A stretch of DNA of 64,000 nt from Gymnothorax reevesii (GCA_029721435.1 CM056573.1:4002001-4066000), one strand, 5' to 3'; numbered from the stretch's first letter, positions 34,176 to 47,783 are shown. The notes: generated by a model from the letters alone, not told the origin. Numbers and translations: made by a program.

Positions 34176-37100
34176 CTGCTGTACAGGCAAAAACACAAGT
34201 AATTTGCCGCCCCTGAGAGAGCAGAACTGCACCAACTTTCATTTTCACCTGGCAAACAGGCCCCCCACTCAGGCTTCCCTTGTCGACATGGCAACACCAG
34301 GCCAGCACAAACGAGTGGGGGGGGGGTTGATTGATTGACCATTGTGCAGTTGTCTCCTGTCATTTTATCTTTACATTCATTAACCGGACAAATGCACTTC
34401 TGTAGAGCCGCTTAAATGGATACCATGACAACAATACTGTCTGAGCAGCAAATAACCAAACGCACCCGAGGCAAAAGCACCTCTCAGCACACAAGTCCAG
34501 AGACCACAGCTCTATCCCCCACAAACCCAACTCTGGCTCACATCAGCAGGCTTCACTGACTAACAGCACAGACCACGTCTCGACCCCTCACAAAACTCAC
34601 TCTCTTGTTCAGCGCGAGTGACAGCTCACACCTCGCGTTAACTGTCGCTCCCTGAATTAAAGACAGATGACAAACCAAAAAAACTGTAATGCGTTTATGC
34701 TGTTTGCCTTCACAAGAACCAGACAAACAATCCATACAGTTTACTAACACACATGACTGCACTTCAGTCGCAGGAGTGTAGAGATACGGTGCACAGTCAG
34801 AGGCCAGGCAGGGTCACAAACACATGTAGCACAAGCACATTTCAATACAGAGCTTTTACATGGCGCAAACATGCACACAAAATCACATATTATCACACCT
34901 TTACAATTTTATTCGCACAACCTGAAGCCAAGTAATATTCTGTTACTGTAGACATGAATGTCTGATGAATCCTCAGTCGCCACGCAAGTGTCACAACCAG
35001 CACCTCACTCTCCGGCCTGCTGCCCGCCTTCCGAAAGCAGTTCAGCTGCGGGTTCAACGGCTACAGAAAAGTTAACATGAGTCTCATGACCCAAACTCCC
35101 AGCCACTGTCCATGGTCCTGAATCACATGCTCTGTGTTGTGGGGAAACATGCGGCGTCAGGCACATAGGAGGGAAGCTGCTTTATACTGCCTGAGGATTG
35201 TGGCCTCAGTGTCACAGGATTTCTGGGCCGTTTGGCTCCAGCAGTCCGTAGTTTCAGAGTTTTCCTGCAGTGAAAAAGCACGGCCCCCCAGGTGACACAG
35301 GTTTTGAATGACTCTTTACCTTCAATAAATGTAATGATCATTTAAAAGCTGCAATTTTTATTTACTCACATCGTCTTTGTCTCATTTAAATTAGTCCGAT
35401 GATCGGAAACATTTAAGTATGACAAATAGACTAAAATAGAAAATATCGGGACAAGATAAAAAAAAAACTTTTTCGCAGCACTTGGCTCTTCGTGTTTTTT
35501 GTTTTTTGGGGGTTTTTTTTTTTTTTTTGGTTAAGATCTTTTAGGAGAGTTCAGTCTTTGTTCAGCTTGCAGTAGGATTATACTTCTGTTTGTCTCTCCT
35601 GCTCAGTGAACAGTGTTCTTGGTTGCAACTCTTTTTCAGCTCTAATGTCCAACACACTCACTGTTGTGATCCTGACAGCACAGGGTCATTTCTGCATAGA
35701 GATGGAGGCATCCTTCCCCTGTTAAGTATGCAAAAGTTCGAATCTTATTCATCATAGCTGGTGCTTTAAACTTCACTGATTACAAAGATGATTTAATTAA
35801 GCTAAAATTTGAGTAGTTTTATTATGATTCAGAGACAAATACCTTCAGTCAGCGATTGAGAATCTGGGCACCGTGTGCAAAGCAGAGTGTCGCCGTGTGA
35901 CGGACTAACTGACTGTCTACTTCACAGTCAGACTGTCTTCAGCAATAAAGGGCACCACTGACCCACTTGCAGGCTGAGGTCAGCATGCAGCAGTTAATTA
36001 GGTTATGCTCTGCGAGAATATTGCGCTCTAATTGTCTGCGAGAGGGACTCGTGCAACTCTCAGGAACTGCCAGATTAGTTTTGCACTAATGATTTCACGC
36101 ACTAATGCTTTTCACGCAACATTCAGGCCACTAACAACAATGGAACTCGTGACATTATAACAGAAAACACAATACATAACAAGACAGGACTGACTAAAGA
36201 GCAATATATGATATATGTTTTTTTGTTCACAAGAACACAGCCAGCTGATTAAGATTAGCTGACATTATTCCTAAAATGGCAGTTAACATTACCACACAAC
36301 AGTGCAGTATCGGTCAGTGCCTCCTTATGGCAGTTTATTCAGAGATGATGGACAAAACGGGCAGACATGACTGAACATAACGGTTGACGGTGGAATGGCA
36401 CTCAGTTATGCTAGATATGCTACAATCTTTTGTTTCACATTCAAATGTGAATCCTCTTTAAAACAGCTGGATGAACTTTTTTATGGAAAAAGAGGTGAAC
36501 ATAATATACTGGAATAGAACACTGTTCCAAGCTGAATACAGGGCCTCAGTCATAATGAGAGGAGCCCTACTTAGTACCATTATTACTACAATCCATGACA
36601 TGTTCGTGCACAATGAATGTCAGTTCACTCGGCTGGCAACTGATGGATCTCAATTATCGTCTGTTAAAGTTCAGTAACAAGGTCTTACAAAGTGCTGTTA
36701 ATTACAGACTTGCAGTTTCAGCATTCTAAACTACATCCCTCAGCCAGAATCAAATGTTTTTTTTATCTTTTTTTTCCAAAATAACACAGGGGAAACAACA
36801 GAACAGCTATGTAGAAAAGTAGGCAAAGAACTGAGATGTTTGCGAGCGTGACCCACATTTCAAACCTGTGGGAAACACTGCCTTCACATCACATGACTTT
36901 GGCCCAAATATTCTGATACTGTCAGTCAGAGGCTGTGATTTAGTGCAATCTGTGAGATCTATAGCATCAAAGGCTCAGAACTCAGCTTAGCCCAAGACAT
37001 TCCTGAAACGATCTGCAGTCTTTCTTAAGACAGTAAAGCGTGGCGAACATTGGCAGAGCATACTCAGTTTTGGTGACCGTCAGTCTGCCCAAACTAGACT

Positions 37101-39748
37101 TCACTGGTTCTTTGTTATTTGTCAATTGCACCGTTTAATCTCTTATCTTCATTATGAACAGCTGTTGCTAGCCATTTTAAAGCTGACTCCAGTTCAAGAA
37201 CTGTCCTGTCAGTTATTAGTCTTGTGTTTCTGTGGCCTACATCCGCAGACACTGAAGCCACACCCACCCCACCACATACAAAAAGACTACAATGCCCAGA
37301 AAGGCCCCAAACTAATCTTAGAAGAATAGCTACAAGTAAAGGGGGTCATGATGCGTGAACATGGGATTCGTCAGGTATCTGTGTGGTGAGCTAGAGGGTG
37401 ACTAGAGGTTGTCAGAGATGCCCAGTTTGGCAATGTTTCTGAGCACAGACAGGCCCTCTAAATGCACGGCTCAACACCTAAATCTCCACAGCTACAGAAA
37501 TCGATAACCTATTACATAACCCCACACTATTTCCCTCACACCACCGCCAGCAATGAAAGGATTTAAAGGATTTAAAGTGCCTCCCTGGATCCATGGCACT
37601 GAATGACCTTGATTTCTATCAAATAACTGTTTTTCAATAGCATTTTGCATAATGTATAAATCTTAAGGAGGCAACTGTCAGACATATTGGGTTCATGAGC
37701 TAGTTAATCTTGAGTTGAAAACAAACAAACTATACTGGCCCAGTAGGTGCAATTTCAACTGCAGGGATGTGGTTGACGAGATTATCCCCCATAAAATGCT
37801 ATTTTTTCCTTTAGCTGTTGAAAAACCTATTAAAAGGCTCCTGGTCCCCAGATTTAGAAATAAAATATCCACTAGAGACATAAAAACACTGAGTCAAAAA
37901 GACACTGCAAGGTATTTTCCAGAAGTATAAGGAAACTCCTTGATCGGGGCAGTTTTTCGTGGCTCAAGCTCGGCTTCTTAGCTCTACTGCAAGAAATCTT
38001 TGATGTTGTATCATACAATGAGAGACTGCTGCTTACAGCAGCTTTAAAAGACCTCTGTTACTGTATCACATGACCACAGACCCACGCACAGAGTGCAGTC
38101 TTAACAAGCTTGTACACAGAGCCCTATCAAACTCCACTGGGATCAGCTGGAGAGCCGACTTCATGCTCGGCCTAATCACCCAACATCACTGCCCGACCTC
38201 TTCAGGGAGCGAATCCCCCTTGGTAACATCCTAAACGCACTCCCCCCCCCCCCCCCCCCCCAAAAAAAGGGTAAAAAAAATAGCGATAGAGGCTGTGGAA
38301 GCATTTGCTTAGCAGAATACAGACATGTACAATATTGGGTAAAATACTTCACAACTAGCAATATCAGCATACAAAACACTGCAAACGCAGACTTTAATGA
38401 ACACTAATTGTTCATAAACATTAACCAAATGAACACTATTGAGACACAAACACGCCGCACATTAACACTAATGGGACAGAAGCGCACACTGTAATTAACA
38501 GTAACGGGACATATAACCTGGATCAGTGCCACACCAGTGGGACCCAACCATACGCTTACCATGCAAGATTGCAAACACTGTCCCTTAAATGTAGAGTGCC
38601 TCTAATGATGGAGCCGACGCTCCCGTTTTCATCATTTTTGGTTGTCTGCAGTGAGTCTTGATCATGACACATAAGCATGCAGTAAATCAGCTAATGCTTG
38701 AGCATTTTAAAAAGAGGTGATTTGAATGCACAAACAGACCAACAGACAGACAGAAAGCAATAAACAATTATGCTGCTAATTCAATGATAGTTAGACATTG
38801 ACTTGATTTTAATGTTCCATCCTCCAACAAGGCCTCCCAGAAATCATTCATCCCCCAAGCTTCTCACAAGACAGATACACATCATCAGCTGCCGAGACGT
38901 GTTATGGACTGTTATATCATACAGTTACTGTACACACACACACACACAAACACACACATACACATACACACATCTCTTATCCAGCTGTACAGGACATTGC
39001 CTTCCCCTGATGCGGCCCTCATCCTGAGAACTTGAAAGGGCCAATGTCTATGGCCTCACCTGTATCATTAACAACGGGGCTCCACCTTCAGTTTCCAAAA
39101 AAAAAAAAAAAAAAAAATCCGTACTGAGACGCAAAAATGCAATGAGAGTGCTGTCAAGAACGTGCTAAACCTACAGGCAGCAATGATATAATTTACAGTC
39201 ATGTAGAGTAGTGTCCAGTGATGATTTGGATTTTGGTCTAAAAGGTGTAATATATTACTTCTCCGTAATTCTTTCATGAAAATGTATTTTAAAAATACAA
39301 GCGAAGGCAAGGAGAAAAAAAAAATTCCCACAAGTATGTTGAGGTAAAGCTGTGGGTAATTAAAACACTGAAAACATTCATTCTGTATAACAATAGAAAG
39401 ATGTAACGATTTTTTATTTACTCTTGCACAGCCTGAATGCTTGTTTAGAGGCTCATTCTGTGATTATTGATTCAAAATGTGTGAAAACTGGTCTGAGGAA
39501 ACACTATTCTGCAAAATTACCTCTGATGGTCAGTTGTTCCAGTAATAAGGTGACATGAACTCTGAGCAGCGTCACGATGGCACGAGAGAAGGAGCTCTCT
39601 GAGACTGTTCATAGTCATTGTGGTCTTATATGATGCTCAAGACATTAAATGCTGCCAAGGCACTGTAAGAAACACCATCAAGCATTTCAAAAAACCCCAT
39701 CTGCTGAAAACCAGTAGCAACAAAAGTGCGACACGGAAGTTAAGTGCC

Positions 39749-40218
39749 CAATACCATAGCTCCCGTGCCATTCAGGTGGCGGGAGCCAATTAGGAGCCTG
39801 TTACTGAAAATTTTGATAAGATAAAGCAAATTGTCGAAGTTTTGGAGATATTTTTAGGCCAGTGACCTTGAATAAATAGGCCAGGGTCACCTTTAGGCAT
39901 GTCATTTGTAGGGCTTTATGAGATGCATGTCCAGTAAAAATTAGGAGCCTGTAATTGAAATAGTTGATAAAATAAAGCAAAATGTTGATGTTTTTGGCGA
40001 TAATTTGAGGCCAGTGACCTTGAAAAAATAGTCCAAGGTCACCTTTAGGCACATCATTCATAGGGCTTAATGAGATGCATGTCCTGTAAAAATTAGGAGC
40101 CTGTAACTGAAATGGTTGATGAGATAAAGCAAAATGTGTTGACAGACGCACACACACATGTACGCACGGACGGAGCCCGATACCATAGCTCTCACACCGC
40201 GAATGGCAGGAGCTAATG
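39749..40218. repeat. degenerate tandem repeat, about 152-bp unit, 2.3 copies
   Basis: TTAGGAGCCTGT begins units at 39790, 39941 and 40093. Each unit also has GCCAGTGACCTTGAA and AGGTCACCTTTAGGC. A direct repeat of CCATAGCTC with a downstream GGCAGGAGC/GGCGGGAGC borders both sides. It is a dispersed fish repeat of unknown class. The block just upstream (39530-39740) may contain a very decayed Tc1-like N-terminus, but I cannot support it firmly. Confidence 0.6.
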
Positions 40219-40249
40219 CGACAAGTCAAATCTGCATTTACTAACCTAC

Positions 40250-41160
40250 CTAGTGAATTTTGCCAGAGCAATGCCAAGACTGACCGGCAGATGACAGACG
40301 AGAGATGGCAAACAGCATAGAACGGACCAGCAGCAGAATTTCCTTAAGATCTACTGAGCATTTTTCTTGGAAAACTAGCAATAAAAAATTCAATTCAACA
40401 TGAAGACCCGGCAACCATTTTAAATATGCAAATGAGGTGGAAAACTGCATGGTGCACAATTACACCTCAGGCACAACCTGTTTAAGAAATTTGAGAAAAA
40501 TCCATCAGAAATTGTATAGGAATAGCAATAACAAACTACAGCATCAAAATTCAATATGGAGCCCTGGTGGCCATTTTGAACATGAAGCAAATAACAAGGT
40601 CCACAGCAAGACAGTACATGAAACCTGTGTGTAGGATTTAGTAAAGACCCATCGAGTAGTTTTCTTTTTTTTTTTGGAAAAGCCACAATAACTTCTTTCA
40701 ACATAGTCACCTGGCAGCCATTTTGTCACTGCAAAGGAAGCAAAAAAATTATTATGCACAGCTTGACAGTAAGGAATCTGTGTGCAAGATTTGTTGAAGA
40801 GCCACTGGGTAAATTTCTTGAATAAGTGAAAATTAATTCATTCAAAATGATGACCCGGCAGCCATTCTGAATATCCAAATGAAAAAATAACCACATAGTG
40901 CTCAAGTACACCTCAGGACAAACTTGTATACACAGAGATTGAGCCACCAACTAAGCAGTTTCATGCAAATGGTGATGACAAACTTCAGAGTCAAACCTCA
41001 AGTTTGAGGCCTGCTGGCCATCGTGAAAAAGCAAATGGAGCAAAAATGACATGAAACACAACTAGACCACCGGAGGGACCGTCATGCAGAATTTATTGAC
41101 AATCCACTCCAAAGTTTTTTAGGAATAGTAATAACTTAACTCAGCATATGTCAGTTATGG
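40250..41160. repeat. degenerate tandem repeat, about 150-bp unit, five to six copies
   Basis: A GGCAGCCATTTTG-type motif recurs near 40408, 40564, 40711, 40857 and 41008, each time followed by a CAAATGAAG/GCAAAT segment and a lysine-codon-like A-rich tract. Similarity between units is low, so the array is old. It abuts the 152-bp repeat and may be part of the same composite. Confidence 0.55.
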
Positions 41161-41389
41161 ACATCTTCCATAACTGCATTTCCTATTTCTGGTCCATATA
41201 GGAAATGCTCAATCCCTGAACAGTGGAAAATAGTGCTGGTTCATTTCCTTTTAGCTGTCAGGGTCAGTTTTGTTGGGCTGAAGTGAGCAGAAAAGGACGC
41301 TGCACTTGGTAGCGACCTGCGTGTGCAGCCAGCGACTGCCTCATGCTGCAGCCAGAGTAACTAATTATGCTTGTTCCAGATCGCAATGC

Positions 41390-41790
41390 ACAACCAGAGG
41401 GCTCGTTATCGTTTAATCCCCAAGCCAGAATAAACCATAGTTATAAATGAAGAGCCTGCTAATTAAACAATTAAAAGGAATTCCTATAGCCTAATGGTAT
41501 AGAGGATTTTTAATTTTGCCTCCTTGATTTACCCTTCGTTAGATGCCTATAAATGCAAATAGAGGAACAATAAACTGAGGTCACATTTTTTAATCAAATA
41601 CAAAATGAAAGGGTGTCAATAGTGCCATATAGCCAATTTATGTGTAACGAGGCACAAGCCCTGAAATTAGTTTGAAAGTTAATTGACTATGGCGGTTTCA
41701 AGACATTTTACGCTGGGCATTCAATTGTTTGGGCTTAGAATTGATTAGCTTATTCTTATATTATCAGCAATGACTGGCATATTATGGAAT
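41390..41790. promoter_or_regulatory. candidate conserved non-coding element in intron 3
   Basis: A repeat-free AT-rich block with many TAAT cores (GCTAATTAAACAATTAA near 41458, GTTAATTGACTATGG near 41676, GAATTGATTAGC near 41740) and no coding frame. It resembles the composition of developmental enhancers, but no alignment was possible. Confidence 0.25.
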
Positions 41791-42862
41791 GGTGCTGTCC
41801 ATCCATCTGTATTTCTGTCTGTCCATCTGTGAAGTTTTCTTGAAAACCCAATTTCAGCGAGAGGTTTTTTTTTTTGTGGATGGTTTCCAAATTTCATAAA
41901 ATAATATATTATATCATTCTAACAAAACTGCATGATGGGATTTGGGTGACGGTGCGCATGTACGTTCTTTGATAATATATGAGATGTTTTTGGCAGAAAT
42001 TTTTCCTCTTTCCGATATGATCTGTAAACATTACCAGACCAAGACCTCCTACACTACTTTGTGGATTTTAATGATCCGATCAAATTCAAACCTGCTGTGC
42101 TTGTGGGCGGTCAGTAGATAAAATTTCTTTTCGAATATGGGCACGCCGTGATTTTCAATATGGCCGCCGCAGCAGCCATCTTGGATTTGGTTTCCATCCA
42201 TTTCAAAGAGACATGATGAACAAACTGATGAATTGATACTTAAAAATTATGATTCTAACTTTCAACAGATTAAAGGCATGACATATTAGTGCATTCAAGC
42301 ATCACATGATCATGCTCCCACAAATAATTCCTTAATGGCTGTCAAAAATATTGGGATTTTCACTTAGGCTAAATGTGTTGACAGTATTTAAAGGGAAATA
42401 CCTCCATGATATATGAAATAGAAAGCGTGATTAAGACACGTTTATCTTACTGTAATAATACTTCTGCGTGACACCAATTTGGTATCACAGGAAACCTGAA
42501 AATGTAGATCTCAGTCTCACAGAACAACTATTATGACCAAAAATACAGAATTTCAAGTAATAATTGAAGGTGTGATACTATACCCATTAACCAGAGTAAT
42601 AATTTACATTTTTTGGTCAATTTACGTCTAAATGCATATTTATGGTCAAAAAGCACCGCGTTACAAACTGGCTCCTGTCTTTTTAAGGCCCCTCCCTTAA
42701 AGCCCACTCAGGCGTTATTGGTTTAGGAAACAGTGCTCATTAAAATGAAGGGAACGGTAAAAGGTAGGGGCCTTACTGCTGAAGAATCGCAGTTAAAATT
42801 TATATACAGAGGAAATTTGCAACAGAAAAAAAACCACTTCATTTTTTTTTTTTTTCTTTACC
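41791..42862. other. intron 3 spacer with a dispersed-repeat fragment
   Basis: Around 42150-42190 the phrase AATATGGCCGCCGCAGCAGCC recurs in near-identical form at 62028-62050, marking a shared dispersed repeat. The rest is AT-rich and unrecognised. Confidence 0.5.
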
Positions 42863-43146
42863 CACTTATTCCTCACTAGGGTCACGGGGCAAGCTGGAGC
42901 CTATCCCAGCTGACTAAGGGCAAAGGCAGGGACCCACCCTGGACAGCTTGCAAATCCATCACAGGGCGAACACTCCATTCACTCTCAATTAGCAATTTAG
43001 TGTCTCCACTTAACCTGATATGCATGTCTTTGGACCGGAGGAAACCCACGCGAACACACACACAGAGAGGCCCCAGGCCAGATTCGAACCCACAACCTTC
43101 TTACTGTGAGGAGGCAATGCAAAGCACTGCCCCACCGTGCCACCGC
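42863..43146. repeat. dispersed fish repeat (SINE/LINE-tail type)
   Basis: It contains the familiar phrases CAATTTAGTGTCTCCA, CATGCATGTCTTTGGACC-like (43020-43037) and GATTCGAACCCACAACCTTC, found in a very common fish repeat with a ...CACTGCCCCACCGTGCC end. It starts at a poly-T run at 42842-42856. The GATTCGAACC phrase resembles a pol III B-box complement but no complete tRNA shape is present. Confidence 0.6.
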
Positions 43147-44446
43147 AGAAAGCAGTATCTTCACGATATGGTGATACGCACTAAACAAACTCATCCTGAC
43201 CTGACCTCTGCTCTACCCTGATTCGAAGTCATGACAAACGAACTCCTACTCAGACATTATTGAAGTATGTAACACTTTGACATTGAGACGTTACAGATGA
43301 AAAGGCTGAACTCCGAACGAATGTATCTCAGGCAGTTCAGGAGCTGTGTTTTCTGCCTGAGGATACATGAATTTTGGGCTGTGTTACTTTGCAGATGTTT
43401 TACATGAACAAAAAACCTGTTTAACACATTAAAGGAAGGGGATAAACTGAAAAACAGATAGATAATGGGTCACCACAAAATGCTGAAATTATATTCCTGC
43501 CTACAGTCTCTTACAGCAAATGCACATGGACACGTGTGTGTGTGTGTGTGTGTACACGAGTGTATGTGCATGTGTGTGTGTATGCGTGTATGTGTGTGTA
43601 ACATCAAGCAGCATTCTGTGCGCCAAAGGCGTGGGGCTGCATTAACCGGATACCATTTATATATGAGGAGTCCACTTGCAAAGCCCTATAAGTCAAGTTG
43701 GACCAATTTTTTTTATCTGATTTTTTGGTTGGCATAAAAATGACCTTCCACTAATACCAATTTTCACTATACTGAAACTATTAGCCTTGCAGACATAATC
43801 CAAGGGGAAATGTATTATTTTTTTGAGAAATGACTTTGATTTTGCAACCCAAAGTTTTGACTGAGCAGGTTTTGAAAGTGGAGTGGAAATTCAGCAGGTT
43901 TTGACAGAGTTTAAACCAGCCCCGTTGCTCAATAGGTGAAGGTATTTGACTCCGGACCCACTATACAGTACATGCAACTCCATACTACAGACAGCACAGC
44001 GGTTGAATAGCTGCAATGACAATGACAACATACACATAAGTCCATGGGTTCAAATCCCCCTTTTATGGTATCACTATCATCACACTTTTCTGAACTGCCC
44101 AAAGCAACAAACCAGAACTAGTTAGAGAAAGCAAAAGCTGAACAGGCCATAAAAGCTTGAATGTGATTGGTTCCTTCTAGCTAACGAAAACAGAATCACG
44201 TTTCCGCGTTGGCAGATGACTTAGCAGAATATGCCAGTTTTCCTCCTTGACTTGGCGGGTTTTGACAGAGTTTCGCTTTTTCCATTAGACAATTTATAGC
44301 ATTATTTAGTAGGTTTTGTAAGTGGAGCTATCAGTGGGACATGCGCAGGTACCTGAAAGAGAGGCTAAGGGAGATAACTTATTTTCAAAACTTGACTTGG
44401 CAGGTTTTGCAAGTCAATTCCTCAAATATGATACAATGGTAGGTTC

Positions 44447-44784
44447 TGTTAAGGTTTGGGCCTTTCAGCCCCTCCCCTTTCACATTCGTCTGCCTCCAAC
44501 TTGATAGGCTTCAGGCAGTTGCAGAGTATTTAGGGCTGACAGGAGCCAGTCCTGGTGCTCTGCGTTTTCCTTGGCCACAGCAGGTCTGTGTGTCTGTTTT
44601 AGCTGCCACCTTGTCTTGTTTCTGTCTTTCTTTGTACTTCAGTTCTTGTTTGTCTAGTTGTTTGTTTTTTCAGTAAATCAGTTCTTCACCTCCAGCCTGG
44701 GCACTTGAGTCTCCTTTCACCCAACCCCATGGTCTTAGTGCCCGCCAATTTCGGTTTGCATCTGGCGGGGCGCAAACCATAACA
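44447..44784 (+). repeat. solo LTR with perfect 5-bp target duplication
   Basis: A 338-bp block with inverted ends TGTTAAGGTTTG...CAAACCATAACA. It is flanked by GGTTC on both sides (44442-44446 and 44785-44789). It contains a TATTTAG box and a CAGTAAATCAG stretch that could act as a polyadenylation region. No internal sequence remains. It is unrelated in sequence to the other LTRs of the window. Confidence 0.8.
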
Positions 44785-45208
44785 GGTTCCCACTATCACG
44801 ATTTGCAGCACGATTGAAATCGTGGTCTTAAACGTGGAATAATCATGGTGATCCTATCAGATCTTGAGGTCAGTCGTGGCAATTATGTTGATCGTAGAAT
44901 AGGTTTGGACGTTTCAAAAATTTCCGACAATCAACACGATTAATTGTCAATCAGGACCATCGCATCACCTCGTATCCAAACCTGAAATTTCAGAGAAGTT
45001 CCACGATCAGCTACGAATGGCAAATTGTGGTGTTCGTAACGGAGCGCACAACAGTGGGAACGAAGTATAAGATGAGAAAATGCGAGCAAAATCACACACA
45101 AGTCACACATATCCAGGATCGTGATAATAGAAAAAATGTGCATCAAGATTTGGTTGAAGACAAACATAACCAAGGTTATTCTAACGCAGTTTTTTTTTTA
45201 TTACTTTT

Positions 45209-46020
45209 TATCCCCCCGTCAGCATAATGCAGGGGGGATATAATCATTAGTGTGTCCATCCGTCCGTCTGTCGGTAATCATATCTTGTCCGTGGAATATC
45301 TTGGAAACTATACATCCAATCTTCAGGCAACTTCACAGATATGTTGAGCATGATGTCTAGATGTGCCTTTACATACTTAGCAATTTCTGGAATTTTCTTT
45401 TTTTTTTGCGGTTTCCATGGAAACTTTTGTGAATTGGAACTTAGCTTGTCCGAGCCATATCTAAGAAACTATACATCCGACCCTCACGAAATTTCACAGA
45501 TTTGCTGAGCATGATGTCTAGATGCTTAGGAATTTCTGGAAATGTTTTTTTTTTTTTTTTTGTCGTTACCATGGAAACCTGTATGAATTGGAACTTAGCT
45601 TGTCCAGGCTATATCTCAGAAACTACACATCTGATCTTCTCCAAACTTCACAGATTTCTTGAGCATGATGTCTAGATGTGCCTTTTGATACTAAGGAATT
45701 TCTAGGAATTTCTTTTTTTTTGCACTTTATATGGAAATATGGGTGAATTTCGACAAAGCTCACTGATAATTTTGACCAAACTTGATTAACATGTTGAGCA
45801 TGATTTTTATATTTGCCTTTTGCATTTAGGAGTTTCTCGAAAAATTCTTCTCTGCGTCTTTCATGGAAATGTGTGTGAAGGTGGACTTAGTTGACTGATA
45901 ATTTTGTTTGGGCAGTATCTCTAAAGCCATCTCGGACTACACCAGTGGCACTGGAGCTTACTTTTCATATGTTCAATTTGATTTATTGTCTTTTGAAATG
46001 TTTGTTATCCCCCCGGCATT
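45209..46020. repeat. dispersed repeat with degenerate internal tandem units
   Basis: The left end is a hairpin (ATCCCCCC...GGGGGGAT, 45210-45239). The right end repeats TTATCCCCCCGGCATTAT near 46005. Inside, a unit of about 160 bases with TGAGCATGATGTCTAGATG recurs at about 45345, 45507 and 45661, with a weaker copy near 45797. It has no coding capacity. Confidence 0.6.
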
Positions 46021-46271
46021 ATTTTTATATAAATAAATTGTGAAGCTAGGAAACTCCTGGCACTCCTGACAGCCCACTTCCTCGTACTGAGTGCCGGTAA
46101 CATAAACAGCAAGATCAACAAAAAACCACAACTACTACAGGTAATGTCCTCAGACAGACAGTAGAACACAGATTGACCACATCTACACACGACACACCTC
46201 GACAGATGGACACAGGGACAATGAACATGTATTGCGCTGACCACAACATTGTCTGGATTGCCATTTCATTG

Positions 46272-46755
46272 TGTAATGTGGAAAGAAGGCACTAGATGGC
46301 AGTATTGACCCCTTTTTTCTTTTGTTAAGTCCACTCTGGAGCTAGGTTTGGGCATGTCCTGGGCATGTCTGAGAGGGGAAAGTCCCAGAGAAAAAAAAAA
46401 GTCTAAATGTCGGAGGGGGCTGCAAAAGAGTACATAAGGAGAGAGAGAGTAAAGTAGTAGGAGAAATTGCAAGGAGAAGGATACATTTGACCAGACCTGT
46501 CACTCTTTTCAAGACCTGTGAAGTTTTTTGTGGATTTTTGCCTGTGTTGGAGCATTTTCCTGTCCCAGGACATCACCAAGCAACCCCATCTTAAGGGACT
46601 GTAAATATTTTATTTCTTGTATATTATCAATCTTGGTCAGTAGTATAAATTGTAGGTTAGTGTTGGTCTTTGTTTAATTAAATCTGTTTAAGTCTTAAAA
46701 TTTTGTCTGTCATCCCTTGCTGTCGTAAATGTCATAACAAATTAAGGCCATAACA
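46272..46755 (+). repeat. solo LTR of the Gmr1-like family
   Basis: A 484-bp copy aligns end to end with the LTR at 4053-4544. Both start TGTAATG, share CATGTCCTGGGCATGTCTGA, GTAGTAGGAGAAATTGCAAG and GGGACTGTAAATATTT, and end GGCCATAACA. There is no internal region on either side. The copies have diverged by many substitutions and small indels, so they stem from different insertions. I found no target duplication. It is in plus orientation, antisense to epha7. Confidence 0.85.
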
Positions 46756-47783
46756 ATAGTCAGACAAGTTCATTACCTTACTACCTCAGATCAAGTCCTT
46801 TAATACTGTAGTACATTTTCTCATGTAAATTGAACAGTTAATCCATGAATGTGGGGGGCTGGGGGGATATGCCATTGCCAAATAGCTCTTGTTAAATTTT
46901 CCACAGGGAAGAAAATTCGTGCTTAAATCATTCCCACGTAAGGGTTTCTATCCAAATAAAGACACAGATAATTCTGCCTTCTGACCAGATATGGATGCAC
47001 ACAGTGCCACCTTTGGGCACCTCTGCTGTTATCAGTCTAGACTTGTTTGATGTAGTCGGGCTAACAGAATACTCACAAAACATTAAACTGTGTAAAGAAG
47101 CGCAGAGAAAACAGAGGCATGAAACAGGCCAACAATCGTGTGACCAAAGCGCAAAGGGCCAAGCAGCCTGTTAATTTGCTCAGTCATAAATCAGCGTTTC
47201 TATCTGATGCAGCGAAAAGGGCAGCATCTATCAGGCTGGGACACACAGGCGCTGGAGCAGGGCCTCCGAATCTCAGCCCTCTGAACATCTGAGCCACCAG
47301 GGGCCAATCAATACGCTTCAAGCCTTCATTTGCATCTGGGTCATCGTGCTCAGTGTCGTGTTCAGCCGTGGGAGACCTTTCTCAATCTCTCGACTGCACG
47401 ATTCCCTGATCTGTTGTTCCACGTCTGTCTTTTAACCACACTGTCTCTCTTCTAATCCAAAGCACAGCGTGCCCACATCCGTATAATCTTCATATAAATA
47501 AAACATCTATAAAGAATCAACATTCATATTTTGATAAATGGCATTTCTATACATGATGCACTGTCTGCAGCATTAAATCAATGATAATCATTCGCTCACT
47601 AAGAGTAATGATCACACTTGACCGCAAGGACTTGCTGAGATACACTAATGTATTTAGATTTTCAATGTTAATTGTGCAAAATGTTGCATCCCCTACATAA
47701 CCAGGGCATCTGACAAACACTTTCCTTATTTTACAAACAGTCCATTTATGCAGGTGTACGTTTTAACGGTATACGGAGCTTGA

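Noticed and set aside
43465..43737. 90-codon frame rich in Cys-Val-Cys
   Set aside because: It is the translation of a GT microsatellite.
46267..46760. Target-site duplication for the Gmr1-like solo LTR
   Set aside because: CATTG on the left and ATAGT on the right do not match; either mutated or the boundary is complex.
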